64,000 bases of DNA from Sphingomonas sabuli (GCF_014352855.1 NZ_CP060697.1:1302001-1366000), one strand, 5' to 3'; shown: positions 15,430-24,443, numbered from the stretch's first letter. Numbers and translations are program-made. Notes: generated by a model from the letters alone, not told the origin.

Positions 15430-15531
15430 CGCCCGGCCCTAGCGGTGCGCCCGCTTGCAGCCAAATCGCTGCTCGCCCATTTCCCCGTGGCGGATGGACA
15501 TTTCCCCTGCAGTAGGTGAACGAGACGCACG

Positions 15532-16488
15532 ATGGCGATGGACCTGTATCAGAAGCTCGGGCTGAGCCGCGGGGCAAGCGAGGCCGAGATCAAGAAGGCC
15601 TATCGCAGCCTCGCCAAGCAGCTTCATCCCGACCGCAACACCGACAACCCCAAGGCGGCGGAGCGGTTCGCCGACGTCACCCGCGCCTACGACCTGCTCA
15701 GCGACAAGGACAAGCGCGCCCGTTACGACCGCGGCGAGATCGACGAAGAGGGCAACCCCAAGATGCCGTTCGGGGGCGGCTTCGGCGGCGGCGGGGCAGG
15801 TCCACGCCCGGGCGGGCCCGGCGGGTTCGAAGGTTACCAGACCAATTTCGGCGGCGACACTGCCGACCTCAGCGACTTGTTCGAAGGCCTGTTCGGCGGC
15901 GCGGCCGCCGGCGGCCGGGGTGGACGCGGCGGCTTTGGCGGCTTTCGCCAGCGCGCCCAACCGCCGCAGAAGGGCGCGAACGTCGCCTATCGGCTGAAAG
16001 TGTCGTTCACCGACGCCGCGACCATGGCGCCGCAACGGATCACGCTTGGCGACGGCAAGACCATCGACCTGAAATTGCCCAAGGGGGTCGAGGATGGCAC
16101 CAAGATCCGCCTTGCCGGCAAGGGCGAACCCGGGCCGGCCGGCAACGGCGACGCCCTCGTCACCATCTCCATCGGCACCCACCCCTTCTACACCCGCGAA
16201 GGCAATGACATTCGCTTGCGGCTGCCGGTCACGCTCAAGGAAGCGGTGCTCGGCGCCAAGGTAAAGGTGCCGACGCCGGAAGGCCCGGTGATGATGACGG
16301 TGCCCAAGGGCAGCGCGTCGGGCCGTGTCCTGCGGCTGAAGAACCGCGGCTTCACCGGCAAGTCGGGAACGCGCGGCGATCAGCTGGTGACGGTCGAAAT
16401 CGACATTCCTGCCGGCGATGCCGAGCTCGAGGCCTTTGCCGAAAGCTGGGACGGCGGCGGCAATCCGCGCTCGAGCCTCGGCGTTTGA
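15532..16488 (+). CDS. DnaJ/CbpA-like co-chaperone without zinc finger
   Basis: A 318-residue Hsp40. The J domain covers about residues 3-68 with the HPD triad at 32-34. A Gly/Phe-rich region (about 78-150) follows, then the two beta-sandwich substrate-binding domains (from ANVAYRLKVSF) with KLPKGVEDGTKIRLAGKGEPG and HPFYTREGNDIRLRLPV. The four CxxCxGxG zinc motifs of DnaJ are absent, so this is a type II (CbpA-like) partner of DnaK. It is followed 32 bases later by the BrkB-family gene. Confidence 0.9.
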   Translation: MAMDLYQKLGLSRGASEAEIKKAYRSLAKQLHPDRNTDNPKAAERFADVTRAYDLLSDKDKRARYDRGEIDEEGNPKMPFGGGFGGGGAGPRPGGPGGFEGYQTNFGGDTADLSDLFEGLFGGAAAGGRGGRGGFGGFRQRAQPPQKGANVAYRLKVSFTDAATMAPQRITLGDGKTIDLKLPKGVEDGTKIRLAGKGEPGPAGNGDALVTISIGTHPFYTREGNDIRLRLPVTLKEAVLGAKVKVPTPEGPVMMTVPKGSASGRVLRLKNRGFTGKSGTRGDQLVTVEIDIPAGDAELEAFAESWDGGGNPRSSLGV

Positions 16489-16520
16489 AACTGTCGACGA
16501 GCGCGTAGAAGGGGAGCGCG

Positions 16521-17549
16521 ATGCGGGACATCTCCCCACTTTCCCCTGAACAACGGCGCAAGCGGCTGGCCCGGGCCAGCGCGGCCTTCGGCCCCGCCGT
16601 CGCCCGTCGCCTCAAACCGCGTCATTACATCTGGGAAGTGATCAAGCGGATCGCGGTCGGCGCCTATAACGACGGCTTCATCCACGCCGGCAACCTTGCC
16701 TACCTCTCGCTGCTGGCGCTGTTCCCGTTCATCATCCTTGCCGCGGCGATCACCCAGTTGTTCGGGCACGGCAACGACGCGCAACTGGCGGTCGCCAGCA
16801 TCCTGGCGCGCCTGCCGCAAAGCGTCGCTTCGACCCTGCGGGACCCGATCCAGGAAGTGCTCGACGCGCGCACCGGCGTGCTGCTGTGGCTGGGCGGACT
16901 GGTCGGGCTGTGGACCGCGACCAGCTTCACCGAGACCATCCGCGACATCCTGCGCCGGGCTTATGGCGTGCGCTATTCCGCGCCGTTCTGGGAATATCGG
17001 CTGATCTCGATCATCCTTATCCTCGGCTCGGTGATGCTGCTGATGATCGCCTTCGCGATGACCGTGGCGCTAAGCTCGATCCGGCACGCCATCTTCGCCT
17101 GGTTTCCCTGGGCGCAGGATGTCGCCTCGACCCTTGGCATCTACCGCATCGTGCCCGGGCTGACGCTGTTCTTCACTTTCTATTCGCTGTTCTGGGTGCT
17201 GACCCCGACTCGCTACCGCCGCCGCGGATGCCGGATCTGGCCGGGGGCGCTGACCGTGACCGCCTGGTGGCTGCTGACGGTCGAACTGCTGCCCGCAGCG
17301 CTCGGGCTGCTGGGTGGGTACAACCTGACCTACGGCAGCCTCGCCGGGGTGATGATCGCGCTGATCTTCTTCTTCGTCGTCGGGCTGGGCGTGGTGATCG
17401 GGGCCGAACTCAACGCCGCTCTGGCAGAAACCGGCGCGACTGCATTAAAGGGCGAAGTGTATCGCGGGCCGTTCAAGGACGAGCTCGAAGTCGAGGAACC
17501 GCAGCCGGGCGAGGACGTCGCGGTTGAGCTTAAGGGGGAAGAGCTTTGA
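16521..17549 (+). CDS. YihY/BrkB-family inner-membrane protein
   Basis: A 342-residue membrane protein with about six helices. It includes the family opening AYNDGFIHAGNLAYLSLLALFPFIIL, GLWTATSFTETIRDILRRAYG, and a late helix pair around GGYNLTYGSLAGVMIALIFFF. The old name ribonuclease BN is wrong for this family; the actual role is unknown. A GGGGAG ribosome site precedes the ATG. Its stop overlaps the TTG start of fabI (TTGA), so the two are translationally coupled. Confidence 0.85.
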   Translation: MRDISPLSPEQRRKRLARASAAFGPAVARRLKPRHYIWEVIKRIAVGAYNDGFIHAGNLAYLSLLALFPFIILAAAITQLFGHGNDAQLAVASILARLPQSVASTLRDPIQEVLDARTGVLLWLGGLVGLWTATSFTETIRDILRRAYGVRYSAPFWEYRLISIILILGSVMLLMIAFAMTVALSSIRHAIFAWFPWAQDVASTLGIYRIVPGLTLFFTFYSLFWVLTPTRYRRRGCRIWPGALTVTAWWLLTVELLPAALGLLGGYNLTYGSLAGVMIALIFFFVVGLGVVIGAELNAALAETGATALKGEVYRGPFKDELEVEEPQPGEDVAVELKGEEL

Positions 17550-18349
17550 GCGGATTGATGCAAGGCAAGCGCGGGCTGATCATGGGGCTTGCCAACGACC
17601 GGTCGCTGGCCTGGGGCATTGCCAAGGCGCTCGCCGATGCCGGCGCCGAACTGGCCTTTTCCTATCAGGGCGAGGCGCTGGAGAAGCGGGTTCGCCCGCT
17701 GGCCGAACAGCTTGGGTCCGATACGCTGATCGACTGCGACGTCAGTTCGACGGAAGCGCTGGATGCGGCGTTTGCCCAGCTCAAGGACAAGTGGGGAACG
17801 CTCGACTTCCTCGTTCACGCGATCGGATTTTCCGACAAGAACGAATTGCGCGGCAAGTTCGTCGACACCACGCTCGACAACTTCCTTCTGACGATGAACA
17901 TCTCGGTCTACAGCTTCGTCGCGGTGACCCAGCGCGCGAAGGCGATGATGAACCCGGGCGGATCGGTCCTGACGCTCAGCTATTACGGCGCGGAAAAGGT
18001 CATTCCCCATTACAACGTGATGGGCGTCGCCAAGGCGGGGCTGGAAGCCAGCGTCAAATATCTGGCGATGGACCTTGGGCCGGAAGGCTTTCGCGTCAAC
18101 GCCATCTCCGCCGGACCGATCAAGACGCTTGCCGCCAGCGGTATCGGCGACTTCCGCTACATCATGAAGTGGAACGAATATAACGCCCCGCTGCGCCGCA
18201 ACGTGACGATCGAGGATGTCGGCGGCGCGGCGCTCTACCTGCTGTCCGACCTGGCCAGCGGCGTGACCGGCGAGATTCACCACGTCGACGCCGGCTACAA
18301 CGTCGTCGGCATGAAGGCGGAAGACGCGCCGGACATCGCCACCGTCTAG
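17546..18349 (+). CDS. fabI: Enoyl-[acyl-carrier-protein] reductase (NADH), FabI type
   Basis: A 267-residue SDR enzyme that performs the last reduction of fatty-acid elongation in the cytoplasm. It opens with GLMQGKRGLIMGLANDRSLAWG (nucleotide binding). The catalytic pair is Y156/K163 in the FabI spacing Y-x6-K (YNVMGVAK), with the additional Y146 in LSYYGAEK. The C-terminal TGEIHHVDAGYNVVGM is typical. The start is the TTG at 17546, overlapping the previous stop; an ATG four codons later is possible. FabI is the target of triclosan in other bacteria. Confidence 0.95.
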   Translation: MSGLMQGKRGLIMGLANDRSLAWGIAKALADAGAELAFSYQGEALEKRVRPLAEQLGSDTLIDCDVSSTEALDAAFAQLKDKWGTLDFLVHAIGFSDKNELRGKFVDTTLDNFLLTMNISVYSFVAVTQRAKAMMNPGGSVLTLSYYGAEKVIPHYNVMGVAKAGLEASVKYLAMDLGPEGFRVNAISAGPIKTLAASGIGDFRYIMKWNEYNAPLRRNVTIEDVGGAALYLLSDLASGVTGEIHHVDAGYNVVGMKAEDAPDIATV

Positions 18350-19545
18350 GCGCTGGCGCGTCTCCACCAGCTGCGCTTGACCGGGCCGGACTTCAGCACC
18401 GTCTTGCGGAACAGCCGCGCGGAAATGACGATGACGATACCGATCCACAGGATCTGCCAGGCGATGGCCAGCGCGTGCGGCCACAACGCCGGTTCTTCCG
18501 CCGCATAAGCGACCATCACGAGCGGCGACGACAACGGGAAGATCGCGCCGGCAATGGCCAGCGTCGACCCGACCGAACCGACCGCCAGCGCGGCAAAACC
18601 GAACACCAGGATCTGCGCCACCGAAGCCGGCATCGACAAGGTCTGCACCTCGCGCGGGCTCGACGCTTGCGCGCCGATGCTGAGGAAGACCGAGCCGAGC
18701 AGCAAATAGTTCATCGAGAAGTAGATGGCGATGAACAGCAGGAACATGGCTGGTCCGACCGCTGGCGTCGGCAGCGACCCGGTCCCGCCGGGGGCGAGCA
18801 GCGACACCGCCGCCGCGCCCGCCGTCACCCACACGATCAGCCCGACGATGGACGCCGCGAGCATGGCGAACAGCTTGCCCAGGAAGATCGCCTCGATCGG
18901 TACGGCCGCAGCGACGACCTCGATGATCTTGTTTGATTTCTCCTCGATCAGCTGGGACAGCATCATCGTCGCCAGGATGAGCGTCAGGAAGAACAGGATG
19001 GTCTGGCCCATCTGCGCGGTGATCGCGCGCGACCGGCTTTCCGAACCGGTGGAGCTGGCGGTCGCGCGAACCGCGACGGGCGGCGCTGAAGGCGGCGGCG
19101 CTCGGGCGCTTTCGACCATCGCCCGCACCTGCCCGGCGATGGTCCCGTTGGGCTCCATGGTGCCGGTCAGCCGCGGTTGCGCCAGCCCGCCGGTCAGTAC
19201 CGCGACGACCGGCTGCGATTTGGACGCCAGCAAGTCGCGCTGCTGGGCATCCGGCGGCCCCGCCGGCTCGGCCCGGACCAGTTCGACCATCGGCCGTTCC
19301 CCGAATGCGGATTGCAGCCGGTCGCGCGCCCCGTCCAACCGCGCGAAGTCGGCGGCGGAAGCGACCACCGCGACGCGCGGCTGTGCCGCTTGGGTCGCGA
19401 CGCGGGCGCCGATCCCGCCGAACAGCACGCCGATCACTACCGGGAACAGCGGCGTCAGCAGGAAGAAGATGAACGTCTTGGAAAAGACCGTCGCGGTGAA
19501 ATCGCGGCGGCCGATCACCCAGGCGGCTTTGAGCAGGCGGGTCAT
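18346..19545 (-). CDS. ABC-2 type transporter permease (NatB-like)
   Basis: A 399-residue membrane protein with one helix near the N terminus (about 25-45), a long periplasmic region (about 50-170, Ala/Pro-rich near PPPSAPP) and five or six C-terminal helices from FFLTLILATMMLSQLIEEKSNKIIE. The EEKSNK(I/V)IE motif is typical of the NatB group of sodium/lipid or drug exporters. It overlaps by four bases the ATPase gene upstream, and together they form a two-gene exporter operon. Substrate unknown. Confidence 0.85.
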   Translation of the reverse strand: MTRLLKAAWVIGRRDFTATVFSKTFIFFLLTPLFPVVIGVLFGGIGARVATQAAQPRVAVVASAADFARLDGARDRLQSAFGERPMVELVRAEPAGPPDAQQRDLLASKSQPVVAVLTGGLAQPRLTGTMEPNGTIAGQVRAMVESARAPPPSAPPVAVRATASSTGSESRSRAITAQMGQTILFFLTLILATMMLSQLIEEKSNKIIEVVAAAVPIEAIFLGKLFAMLAASIVGLIVWVTAGAAAVSLLAPGGTGSLPTPAVGPAMFLLFIAIYFSMNYLLLGSVFLSIGAQASSPREVQTLSMPASVAQILVFGFAALAVGSVGSTLAIAGAIFPLSSPLVMVAYAAEEPALWPHALAIAWQILWIGIVIVISARLFRKTVLKSGPVKRSWWRRASA

Positions 19546-20510
19546 TGCGGCACCTCCTGCTTCATCGCGGCGGCCGCGGCATCGCCGGCAATGGCGACGA
19601 AGGCGTCGTGCAGGCCCGGCCGCTCGATTGCCAGCGTTTCAATTCCCGCGCCGCCGTCGATCAGCGCCCTCAACAGCGGCTCCGGCCCGCTTTCGGGCAG
19701 TTCGAATTCCCAGTCCCTGCCGCTCGTGCGGGTACCGGCGGGGATGGCGGACCGCCACGGCCCATCGGCGTTGCGGGTGCGCAGGCGGACGATCGGGCGC
19801 AATTTGGCCCGTGCATCGTCGACCGCTCCTTCGAACGCGACCTTGCCCTTGGCGATGATGGCGATGCGTTCGCACAGGCGCTCGGCATGGGCGATAACGT
19901 GGGTCGAAAAGATCACCGTCGCCCCTTCGCGCGCCTTGGTCCGGATCATCTCTTCAAGCCGCGCCTGGTTGATCGCGTCGAGCCCGGAAAAGGGTTCGTC
20001 CAGAACAATCAGCCGTGGCTGGTGGACGATGGTGCCAAGCAATTGCACGGTCTGCGCCATGCCTTTGGACAAGGTGCGGATCGGCTTGCGCGCCCATTCG
20101 CCAAGCCCATGTTCGGCAAGCAGCGCATCGGCACGGCGGCGGCCTTCGGGCAGCGACAGCCCGCGCAGGGCGCCCATGAAGGCAATCGCCTCCCGGCAGT
20201 GCATCGCGGGATACAGGCCGCGCTCCTCCGGCAGATAGCCGATTTGCGGCGCGGCATCGATCGGTCGGTCATGTCCAAGCACCACGCGCGACCCGCTGGA
20301 CGGATCGATGATCCCCAACAGCATGCGCAACGTCGTCGTCTTACCCGCGCCATTGGGCCCAAGCAGGCCGTAGATCGTGCCCCGCGGGACAGCCAGGCTG
20401 ACGCCGTCGACCGCCCGAGTGTCTCCGAAATCCTTGATCAGTCCGATGGCGCGAATCGCGGTGTCGGCCCTGTCGGCCGCCGCCGGACCCTGCCCGCTCA
20501 ACCCGTCCAT
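19542..20510 (-). CDS. ABC transporter ATP-binding protein (NatA-like)
   Basis: A 322-residue ATPase with Walker A GPNGAGKTT, Q-loop region near GYLPEERGLYP, signature LSKGMAQTVQLLG, Walker B LIVLDEPFSGLDAINQ and H-loop STHVIAHAE. The PEERGLYP segment and a C-terminal ~80-residue domain are typical of the NatA/YhaQ group. It pairs with the permease downstream (ATGA overlap). The start region faces the SDR-like gene, with a palindromic site between them. Confidence 0.9.
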   Translation of the reverse strand: MDGLSGQGPAAADRADTAIRAIGLIKDFGDTRAVDGVSLAVPRGTIYGLLGPNGAGKTTTLRMLLGIIDPSSGSRVVLGHDRPIDAAPQIGYLPEERGLYPAMHCREAIAFMGALRGLSLPEGRRRADALLAEHGLGEWARKPIRTLSKGMAQTVQLLGTIVHQPRLIVLDEPFSGLDAINQARLEEMIRTKAREGATVIFSTHVIAHAERLCERIAIIAKGKVAFEGAVDDARAKLRPIVRLRTRNADGPWRSAIPAGTRTSGRDWEFELPESGPEPLLRALIDGGAGIETLAIERPGLHDAFVAIAGDAAAAAMKQEVPQ

Positions 20511-20588
20511 CCGTTACCCCTGCGCCCCTATCCCGCCACTGTGCACATGCTCGTAATAGCGGTGCAAGCCCAAGCGACTCATAAAGAA

Positions 20589-20630
20589 TTGACATTCCTT
20601 ACAGTATGTCCATACCCGTGAGTATGTTTC
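20589..20630 (+). promoter_or_regulatory. Promoter with GTATG/CATAC operator upstream of the SDR-like gene
   Basis: A perfect -35 TTGACA lies at 20589-20594. The expected -10 position is covered by the inverted repeat GTATG-TC-CATAC (20604-20615), with another half-site GTATG at 20622-20626. The same half-sites form CATACTGTATG just before the TetR gene at 21.3 kb, so that TetR protein is the likely binder. Confidence 0.5.
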
Positions 20631-20685
20631 TGCCGGGGTGCGTTGCGTGACAGGTGCTGCTGCTTCTCTTCCATCGCTCAGGGCC

Positions 20686-21261
20686 ATGCACGCGCCGTTG
20701 CGGGCGTTGGTGACCGGTGCGGCCAGCGGCGCGGGCGCTGCCTGCGCCTATGCGCTCGCGGATCGCGGCGTCGACCTCGTGCTGGTCGATTGCGACGCGG
20801 AGCCGCTGCGGCTGGTCGCCGAGGCAACCGGTGCGCAGGCCCTTGTCGTCGATGTATCCGCGAAGCGCGCCGTGGCGGGGATGGCGATCGAGGTGCTGCG
20901 CCAGTCGCCGCCGCACCTGCTGATCAACGCGGCCGGTGCAGGCTATGTGCGCGTCCTTGGCATGCTGACGGTCAGTGACGCGTTCGTCGGCGACATGGTT
21001 GCCGCCGGCGACCGCCGCTTCATCGTCAACCTCACCGCCAAGCCGGCGCCTACCCGCTTTTCGCAGCCCTTCTCCTATGCGGCGTCGCCGGTTGCGTTCG
21101 CCCAGCTGTCGGCCGCGCTCAGCGCACGGACGGACGGCACTGAAGTGAATGTCATCTCGGTCAATTGCGAAACCAGTGATTCTGCTGCGAACGACCTGGT
21201 CGACGTTCTCTGCCGCGAAGCGGGCGCGTCGCGCGGGACAGACATGCGGCTCGCGGGCTGA
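20686..21261 (+). CDS. SDR-like protein lacking the catalytic lysine
   Basis: A 191-residue Rossmann-fold protein. It has the nucleotide motif VTGAASGAGAACAYAL (about 8-23) and LINAAGAGYVR (NAG-type motif). The expected YxxxK active site reads YAASP, with Pro in place of Lys, and the protein is about 60 residues shorter than standard SDRs. It is therefore either a pseudoenzyme or a divergent NAD(P)-binding protein. The ATG at 20686 fits the Rossmann start better than the one at 20638. It is followed 71 bases later by a TetR gene with related operator half-sites in front of both. Confidence 0.6.
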   Translation: MHAPLRALVTGAASGAGAACAYALADRGVDLVLVDCDAEPLRLVAEATGAQALVVDVSAKRAVAGMAIEVLRQSPPHLLINAAGAGYVRVLGMLTVSDAFVGDMVAAGDRRFIVNLTAKPAPTRFSQPFSYAASPVAFAQLSAALSARTDGTEVNVISVNCETSDSAANDLVDVLCREAGASRGTDMRLAG

Positions 21262-21297
21262 TTAATAAATCGGTTACCGGGACTGCGTAAACGGAAC

Positions 21298-21335
21298 TTG
21301 CATCCTTGGCCAAATCGAACATACTGTATGGTATG
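21298..21335 (+). promoter_or_regulatory. Promoter/operator of the TetR gene
   Basis: TTGCAT (21298-21303), an 18-base spacer and TACTGT (21322-21327) form a weak promoter. The perfect palindrome CATACTGTATG (21320-21330), followed by GTATG, covers the -10. Autoregulation by the TetR protein is inferred. The predicted start point is at or next to the ATG at 21333, so the mRNA may be leaderless. Confidence 0.5.
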
Positions 21336-21959
21336 GCAGATACTTCGGCGGAGGCGGTGGAGCCCCAGAGAAAAAGCCGCAAGCAGGTCAGCGAGGAGAC
21401 GCGCCTCGCCATCATCGACGCTGCCCACCGCGTGTTTCGCCGCGCCGGCTATAATGGCTCCAGTCTCGACGATATCGCTGCCGCCGCCGGCTTCACCAAG
21501 GGCGCGGTCTATTGGCACTTCGCCAACAAGCAGGCGCTGTTCCTTTCGCTGATTGCGGAGTCCGTCCGCAGCAACCTCGAATTCCTGTCCGGCATCGTCG
21601 CCTTGGAGGCCGAACCGGAACGGATGACGGCGGAACTGGCCAAATGGATCGACCGCATCGACGCGACCGAATCCCTGCCCTCGCTCGGGGTCGAAATGGA
21701 AATCGAGGCGCGCCGCAATCCGCGCCTGCGCGAACTTCATCAGCAACAGGTGCTCGCTCACGAACAGGCGATGGCCGCCATTCTCGAGCGCTATTTCCGC
21801 GGCATCGGCAAGCCCCCGCCTATGCCGATGGAAGAGCTGACCGGGACCATCATCACGGTCATCAAGGGCTTCGCGCTGGCTCGCCAGAACCGGCCCGGCA
21901 CGCCGATCACTTCGGCCCGGCTGCTGCGCATGCTGATGCTGATGGACGACAAGGCCTAG
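21333..21959 (+). CDS. TetR/AcrR-family transcriptional repressor
   Basis: A 208-residue regulator. The N-terminal HTH (about 25-70) includes IIDAAHRVFRRAGYNGSS, DDIAAAAGFTKGAVYWHFANK and LFLSLI. The helical C-terminal ligand domain is of the AcrR/TtgR type. A TTG at 21306 would extend the protein by nine residues, but the operator and promoter lie within that stretch, so the ATG at 21333 is preferred. Likely targets are itself and the SDR-like gene, which share CATAC/GTATG sites, and perhaps the divergent ABC exporter. Confidence 0.85.
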   Translation: MADTSAEAVEPQRKSRKQVSEETRLAIIDAAHRVFRRAGYNGSSLDDIAAAAGFTKGAVYWHFANKQALFLSLIAESVRSNLEFLSGIVALEAEPERMTAELAKWIDRIDATESLPSLGVEMEIEARRNPRLRELHQQQVLAHEQAMAAILERYFRGIGKPPPMPMEELTGTIITVIKGFALARQNRPGTPITSARLLRMLMLMDDKA

Positions 21960-21998
21960 GCCCAGCCGCGGCCGCGCTTGTGCTACAGGCGCCGCGTG

Positions 21999-23060
21999 AT
22001 GCCCTTGCTCAAGGACAGGATTCGGGAACAGGCGCGCGACCTCGGCTTCGTCGCGTGCGGCTTTGCGACCGCCGACGGCCATGACGCGCAAGGCGCCGAC
22101 CTGATGCGATTTCTTGGCGAGGGACGCCACGGCACGATGGATTGGCTCGAGGCGCGTGCGCACCAGCGCATCGCGCCGACCGCCTTATGGCCCGAGGCCC
22201 GCTCGGTCATCGCGCTGGGGATGAGCTACGCACCCGACAGCGATCCGCTTGCCCTCGCCGCCGCGCCGTCCGCCGGGCGCATCTCGGTCTATGCGCAGGG
22301 CGGCGACTATCACAAGACGGTCAAGAAAAGGCTCAAGGCGCTCGCCCGCTGGCTGGTCGAAACCGAAGGCGGCGAATTGAAGGTGTTCGTCGACACCGCG
22401 CCGGTGATGGAAAAGCCGCTGGCCGCGGCCGCGGGGATCGGCTGGCCGGGCAAGCACACCAACCTCGTCAGCCGTGACCATGGCAGCTGGCTGTTCCTCG
22501 GCATCATCCTGACCAGTCTCGACATTCCGCCCGACGATCCGGCGCGCGACACCTGCGGGACCTGCACCCGCTGCCTCGCCGCCTGCCCCACCGACGCGTT
22601 CGACGGCCCGCGGCGGATCGATGCGCGCAAGTGCATTTCGTACCTGACGATCGAACATGACGGCCCCATCCCGGAGCAATTTCGCCGCGCCATCGGCAAT
22701 CGCATTTACGGCTGCGACGATTGCCTGGCGGTGTGCCCGTGGAACCGCTTCGCCGACGCCGCCGCCGCCAACCGGGCCTTCCTCCCGCGCGAGGAATTGA
22801 AGGCGCCGCGCCTGACCGACCTGCTGGCGCTGGACGATGCCGCCTTTCGCGCCCGCTTTGCCGGGTCGCCGATCAAGCGCATCGGCGTGAAGCGGATGAT
22901 CCGCAACTGTCTGGTCGCGGCGGGCAACAGCGGCGATGCCACGCTGATTCCCGCGGTGCGCGCCCATCTCGGCGATGACGATCCGGTGGTCGGCGACGCC
23001 GCGCGCTGGGCGCTGGCCGAGCTTCAGGGCGCGTCGAGCGAGCCCACGCACAGCGCCTGA
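21999..23060 (+). CDS. queG: Epoxyqueuosine reductase
   Basis: A 353-residue cobalamin- and Fe-S-dependent reductase that makes queuosine from epoxyqueuosine in the wobble position of tRNA. Two 4Fe-4S clusters are bound by CGTCTRCLAACPT and CDDCLAVCPWN. The N terminus (KDRIREQARDLGFVACGFA) and the internal PVMEKPLAAAAGIGWPGKHTNLVSRDHGSWLFLG are diagnostic, and a short HEAT-like tail follows. The stop overlaps the convergent lipoprotein gene by 37 bases. Confidence 0.95.
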   Translation: MPLLKDRIREQARDLGFVACGFATADGHDAQGADLMRFLGEGRHGTMDWLEARAHQRIAPTALWPEARSVIALGMSYAPDSDPLALAAAPSAGRISVYAQGGDYHKTVKKRLKALARWLVETEGGELKVFVDTAPVMEKPLAAAAGIGWPGKHTNLVSRDHGSWLFLGIILTSLDIPPDDPARDTCGTCTRCLAACPTDAFDGPRRIDARKCISYLTIEHDGPIPEQFRRAIGNRIYGCDDCLAVCPWNRFADAAAANRAFLPREELKAPRLTDLLALDDAAFRARFAGSPIKRIGVKRMIRNCLVAAGNSGDATLIPAVRAHLGDDDPVVGDAARWALAELQGASSEPTHSA

Positions 23061-23371
23061 TCGATGTCGGCTAGCGCGCGCGTGCGCGTGTCGACATAGG
23101 TCACGCGCATCGGCGCATTGCCGACGCCGGGATAGAAATAGGCGTCGAGCACGCATAGCCGGCTGCGATATTGCAGCTTCAGGCTGGTGCCTTCGCGCAC
23201 CTGCAACGCCGGCGTGCCCCAGCGCCGCACCAGTTCCTCGATCGTCCGGCCGATGATCTCGCCGCGCGTATGTTCGGATTGCGGGACCGCCACGCTGGGC
23301 GTTTCCGGACGCGGCGCGCGGCCGCAGGCGGCCAGTGCAAGGACGAGCGAAGCAATCAGCAGGCGACGCAT
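23024..23371 (-). CDS. Small lipoprotein, SmpA/OmlA-like
   Basis: A 115-residue protein with a lipoprotein signal (RRLLIASLVLALAAC, Cys16). The remainder contains IIGRTIEELVRRWGTPALQVREG and LKLQYRSRLCVLDAYFYPG, the pattern of small SmpA/OmlA-fold lipoproteins (helix-helix-sheet) that bind at the outer membrane. The exact role is unknown. It is convergent and overlapping with queG, and divergent from the PfkB kinase with about 70 bases between. Confidence 0.7.
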   Translation of the reverse strand: MRRLLIASLVLALAACGRAPRPETPSVAVPQSEHTRGEIIGRTIEELVRRWGTPALQVREGTSLKLQYRSRLCVLDAYFYPGVGNAPMRVTYVDTRTRALADIDQALCVGSLDAP

Positions 23372-23443
23372 GCCGATGTGATGGCGGGGCTTTGGCGGCG
23401 GCGCAAGTTGCGGCGGCGGCGGCTCGCCGCTACGCGCCCCCAC

Positions 23444-24439
23444 ATGACCGAAAAAACCATTGATGTGCTGGCGATCGGAAACGCGATCGTCGACGTGATC
23501 GCCGACGGCGACGACGACTTCCTCGCCCGCCACGGCATGGCCAAGGGCGGCATGCAGCTGATCGACGCCGAAGCGGCGGAGCAGCTCTACGCCGCCATGG
23601 GCAGCGGCCGCGAAACCAGCGGCGGGTCCGCCGCCAACACCGTCGCCGGCCTCGCCGCGCTGGGCCTCAAGGCGGCCTTCGTCGGCCAGCTTGGCGACGA
23701 CGACCTGGGCAAGATCTTCACCCACGACATCCGCTCGCTGGGCGTGACCTTCGACACCCCGCCGCGCGGCGATACCGGGCCCACCGCGCGCTGCCTGATA
23801 CTGGTCACGCCGGATGCGCAGCGGACGATGAACACGTTCCTCGGCGCGGCGCAGCATCTCGATCGCGGCGCCATCGACGCCGACGCCATCGCGCGCGCCC
23901 GCATCCTCTATCTCGAAGGCTATCTGTGGGATCCCGAAGAGCCGCGCGCGGCGATGGAGGAAGCCATTCGCCACGCCCGGGCCGCGGGGACCAAGGTCGC
24001 CTTTACCTTGTCCGACGGCTTCGTCGTCGAACGCCATCGCGACGGTTTCCTCAAGCTGATCGACGAGGGCAAGATCGACATCCTGTTCGCCAACGAACAG
24101 GAATTCCTCCACCTCGCCGGCGCCAGCGACCTCGACGCGGCGCTCGAATCCTTTGCCGGCAAGGTGCCGACCCTGGTCGTCACGCGCAGCGAACAGGGCG
24201 CGGTCGCGATCAGCGGCGATGAACAGGCCAGCGTACCGGCCGAGCCGATCGAGCGGCTGGTGGACACTACCGGCGCCGGCGACCTGTTTGCCGCCGGCTT
24301 CCTTGCCGGGCAGGCCCGCGGCCGGTCCCTCGAAGATTCGCTCCGGCTCGGCGCGATCGCCGCGTCGGAAGTCATCCAGCATTACGGCGCGCGGCCCGAA
24401 CGCGATCTTGCCGAACTCGCCAGCGACCTGATTCAATAG
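23444..24439 (+). CDS. PfkB-family sugar/nucleoside kinase (adenosine kinase-like)
   Basis: A 331-residue ribokinase-fold enzyme. It has the N-terminal DVLAIGNAIVDVIA, the GGSAANTVAGLAALG motif (PfkB signature 1) and the C-terminal DTTGAGDLFAAGFLAG (signature 2, catalytic Asp and anion hole). The sequence resembles the bacterial adenosine kinase/inosine kinase group, but the substrate is not fixed by motif alone. It ends at a strong terminator shared with the convergent receptor gene. Confidence 0.85.
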   Translation: MTEKTIDVLAIGNAIVDVIADGDDDFLARHGMAKGGMQLIDAEAAEQLYAAMGSGRETSGGSAANTVAGLAALGLKAAFVGQLGDDDLGKIFTHDIRSLGVTFDTPPRGDTGPTARCLILVTPDAQRTMNTFLGAAQHLDRGAIDADAIARARILYLEGYLWDPEEPRAAMEEAIRHARAAGTKVAFTLSDGFVVERHRDGFLKLIDEGKIDILFANEQEFLHLAGASDLDAALESFAGKVPTLVVTRSEQGAVAISGDEQASVPAEPIERLVDTTGAGDLFAAGFLAGQARGRSLEDSLRLGAIAASEVIQHYGARPERDLAELASDLIQ

Positions 24440-24443
24440 AAAA

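Noticed and set aside
15532-16488. DnaJ homologue as a damaged dnaJ lacking its zinc finger
   Set aside because: The J domain, G/F region and C-terminal domains join cleanly, as in CbpA-type proteins, so it is a normal type II chaperone.
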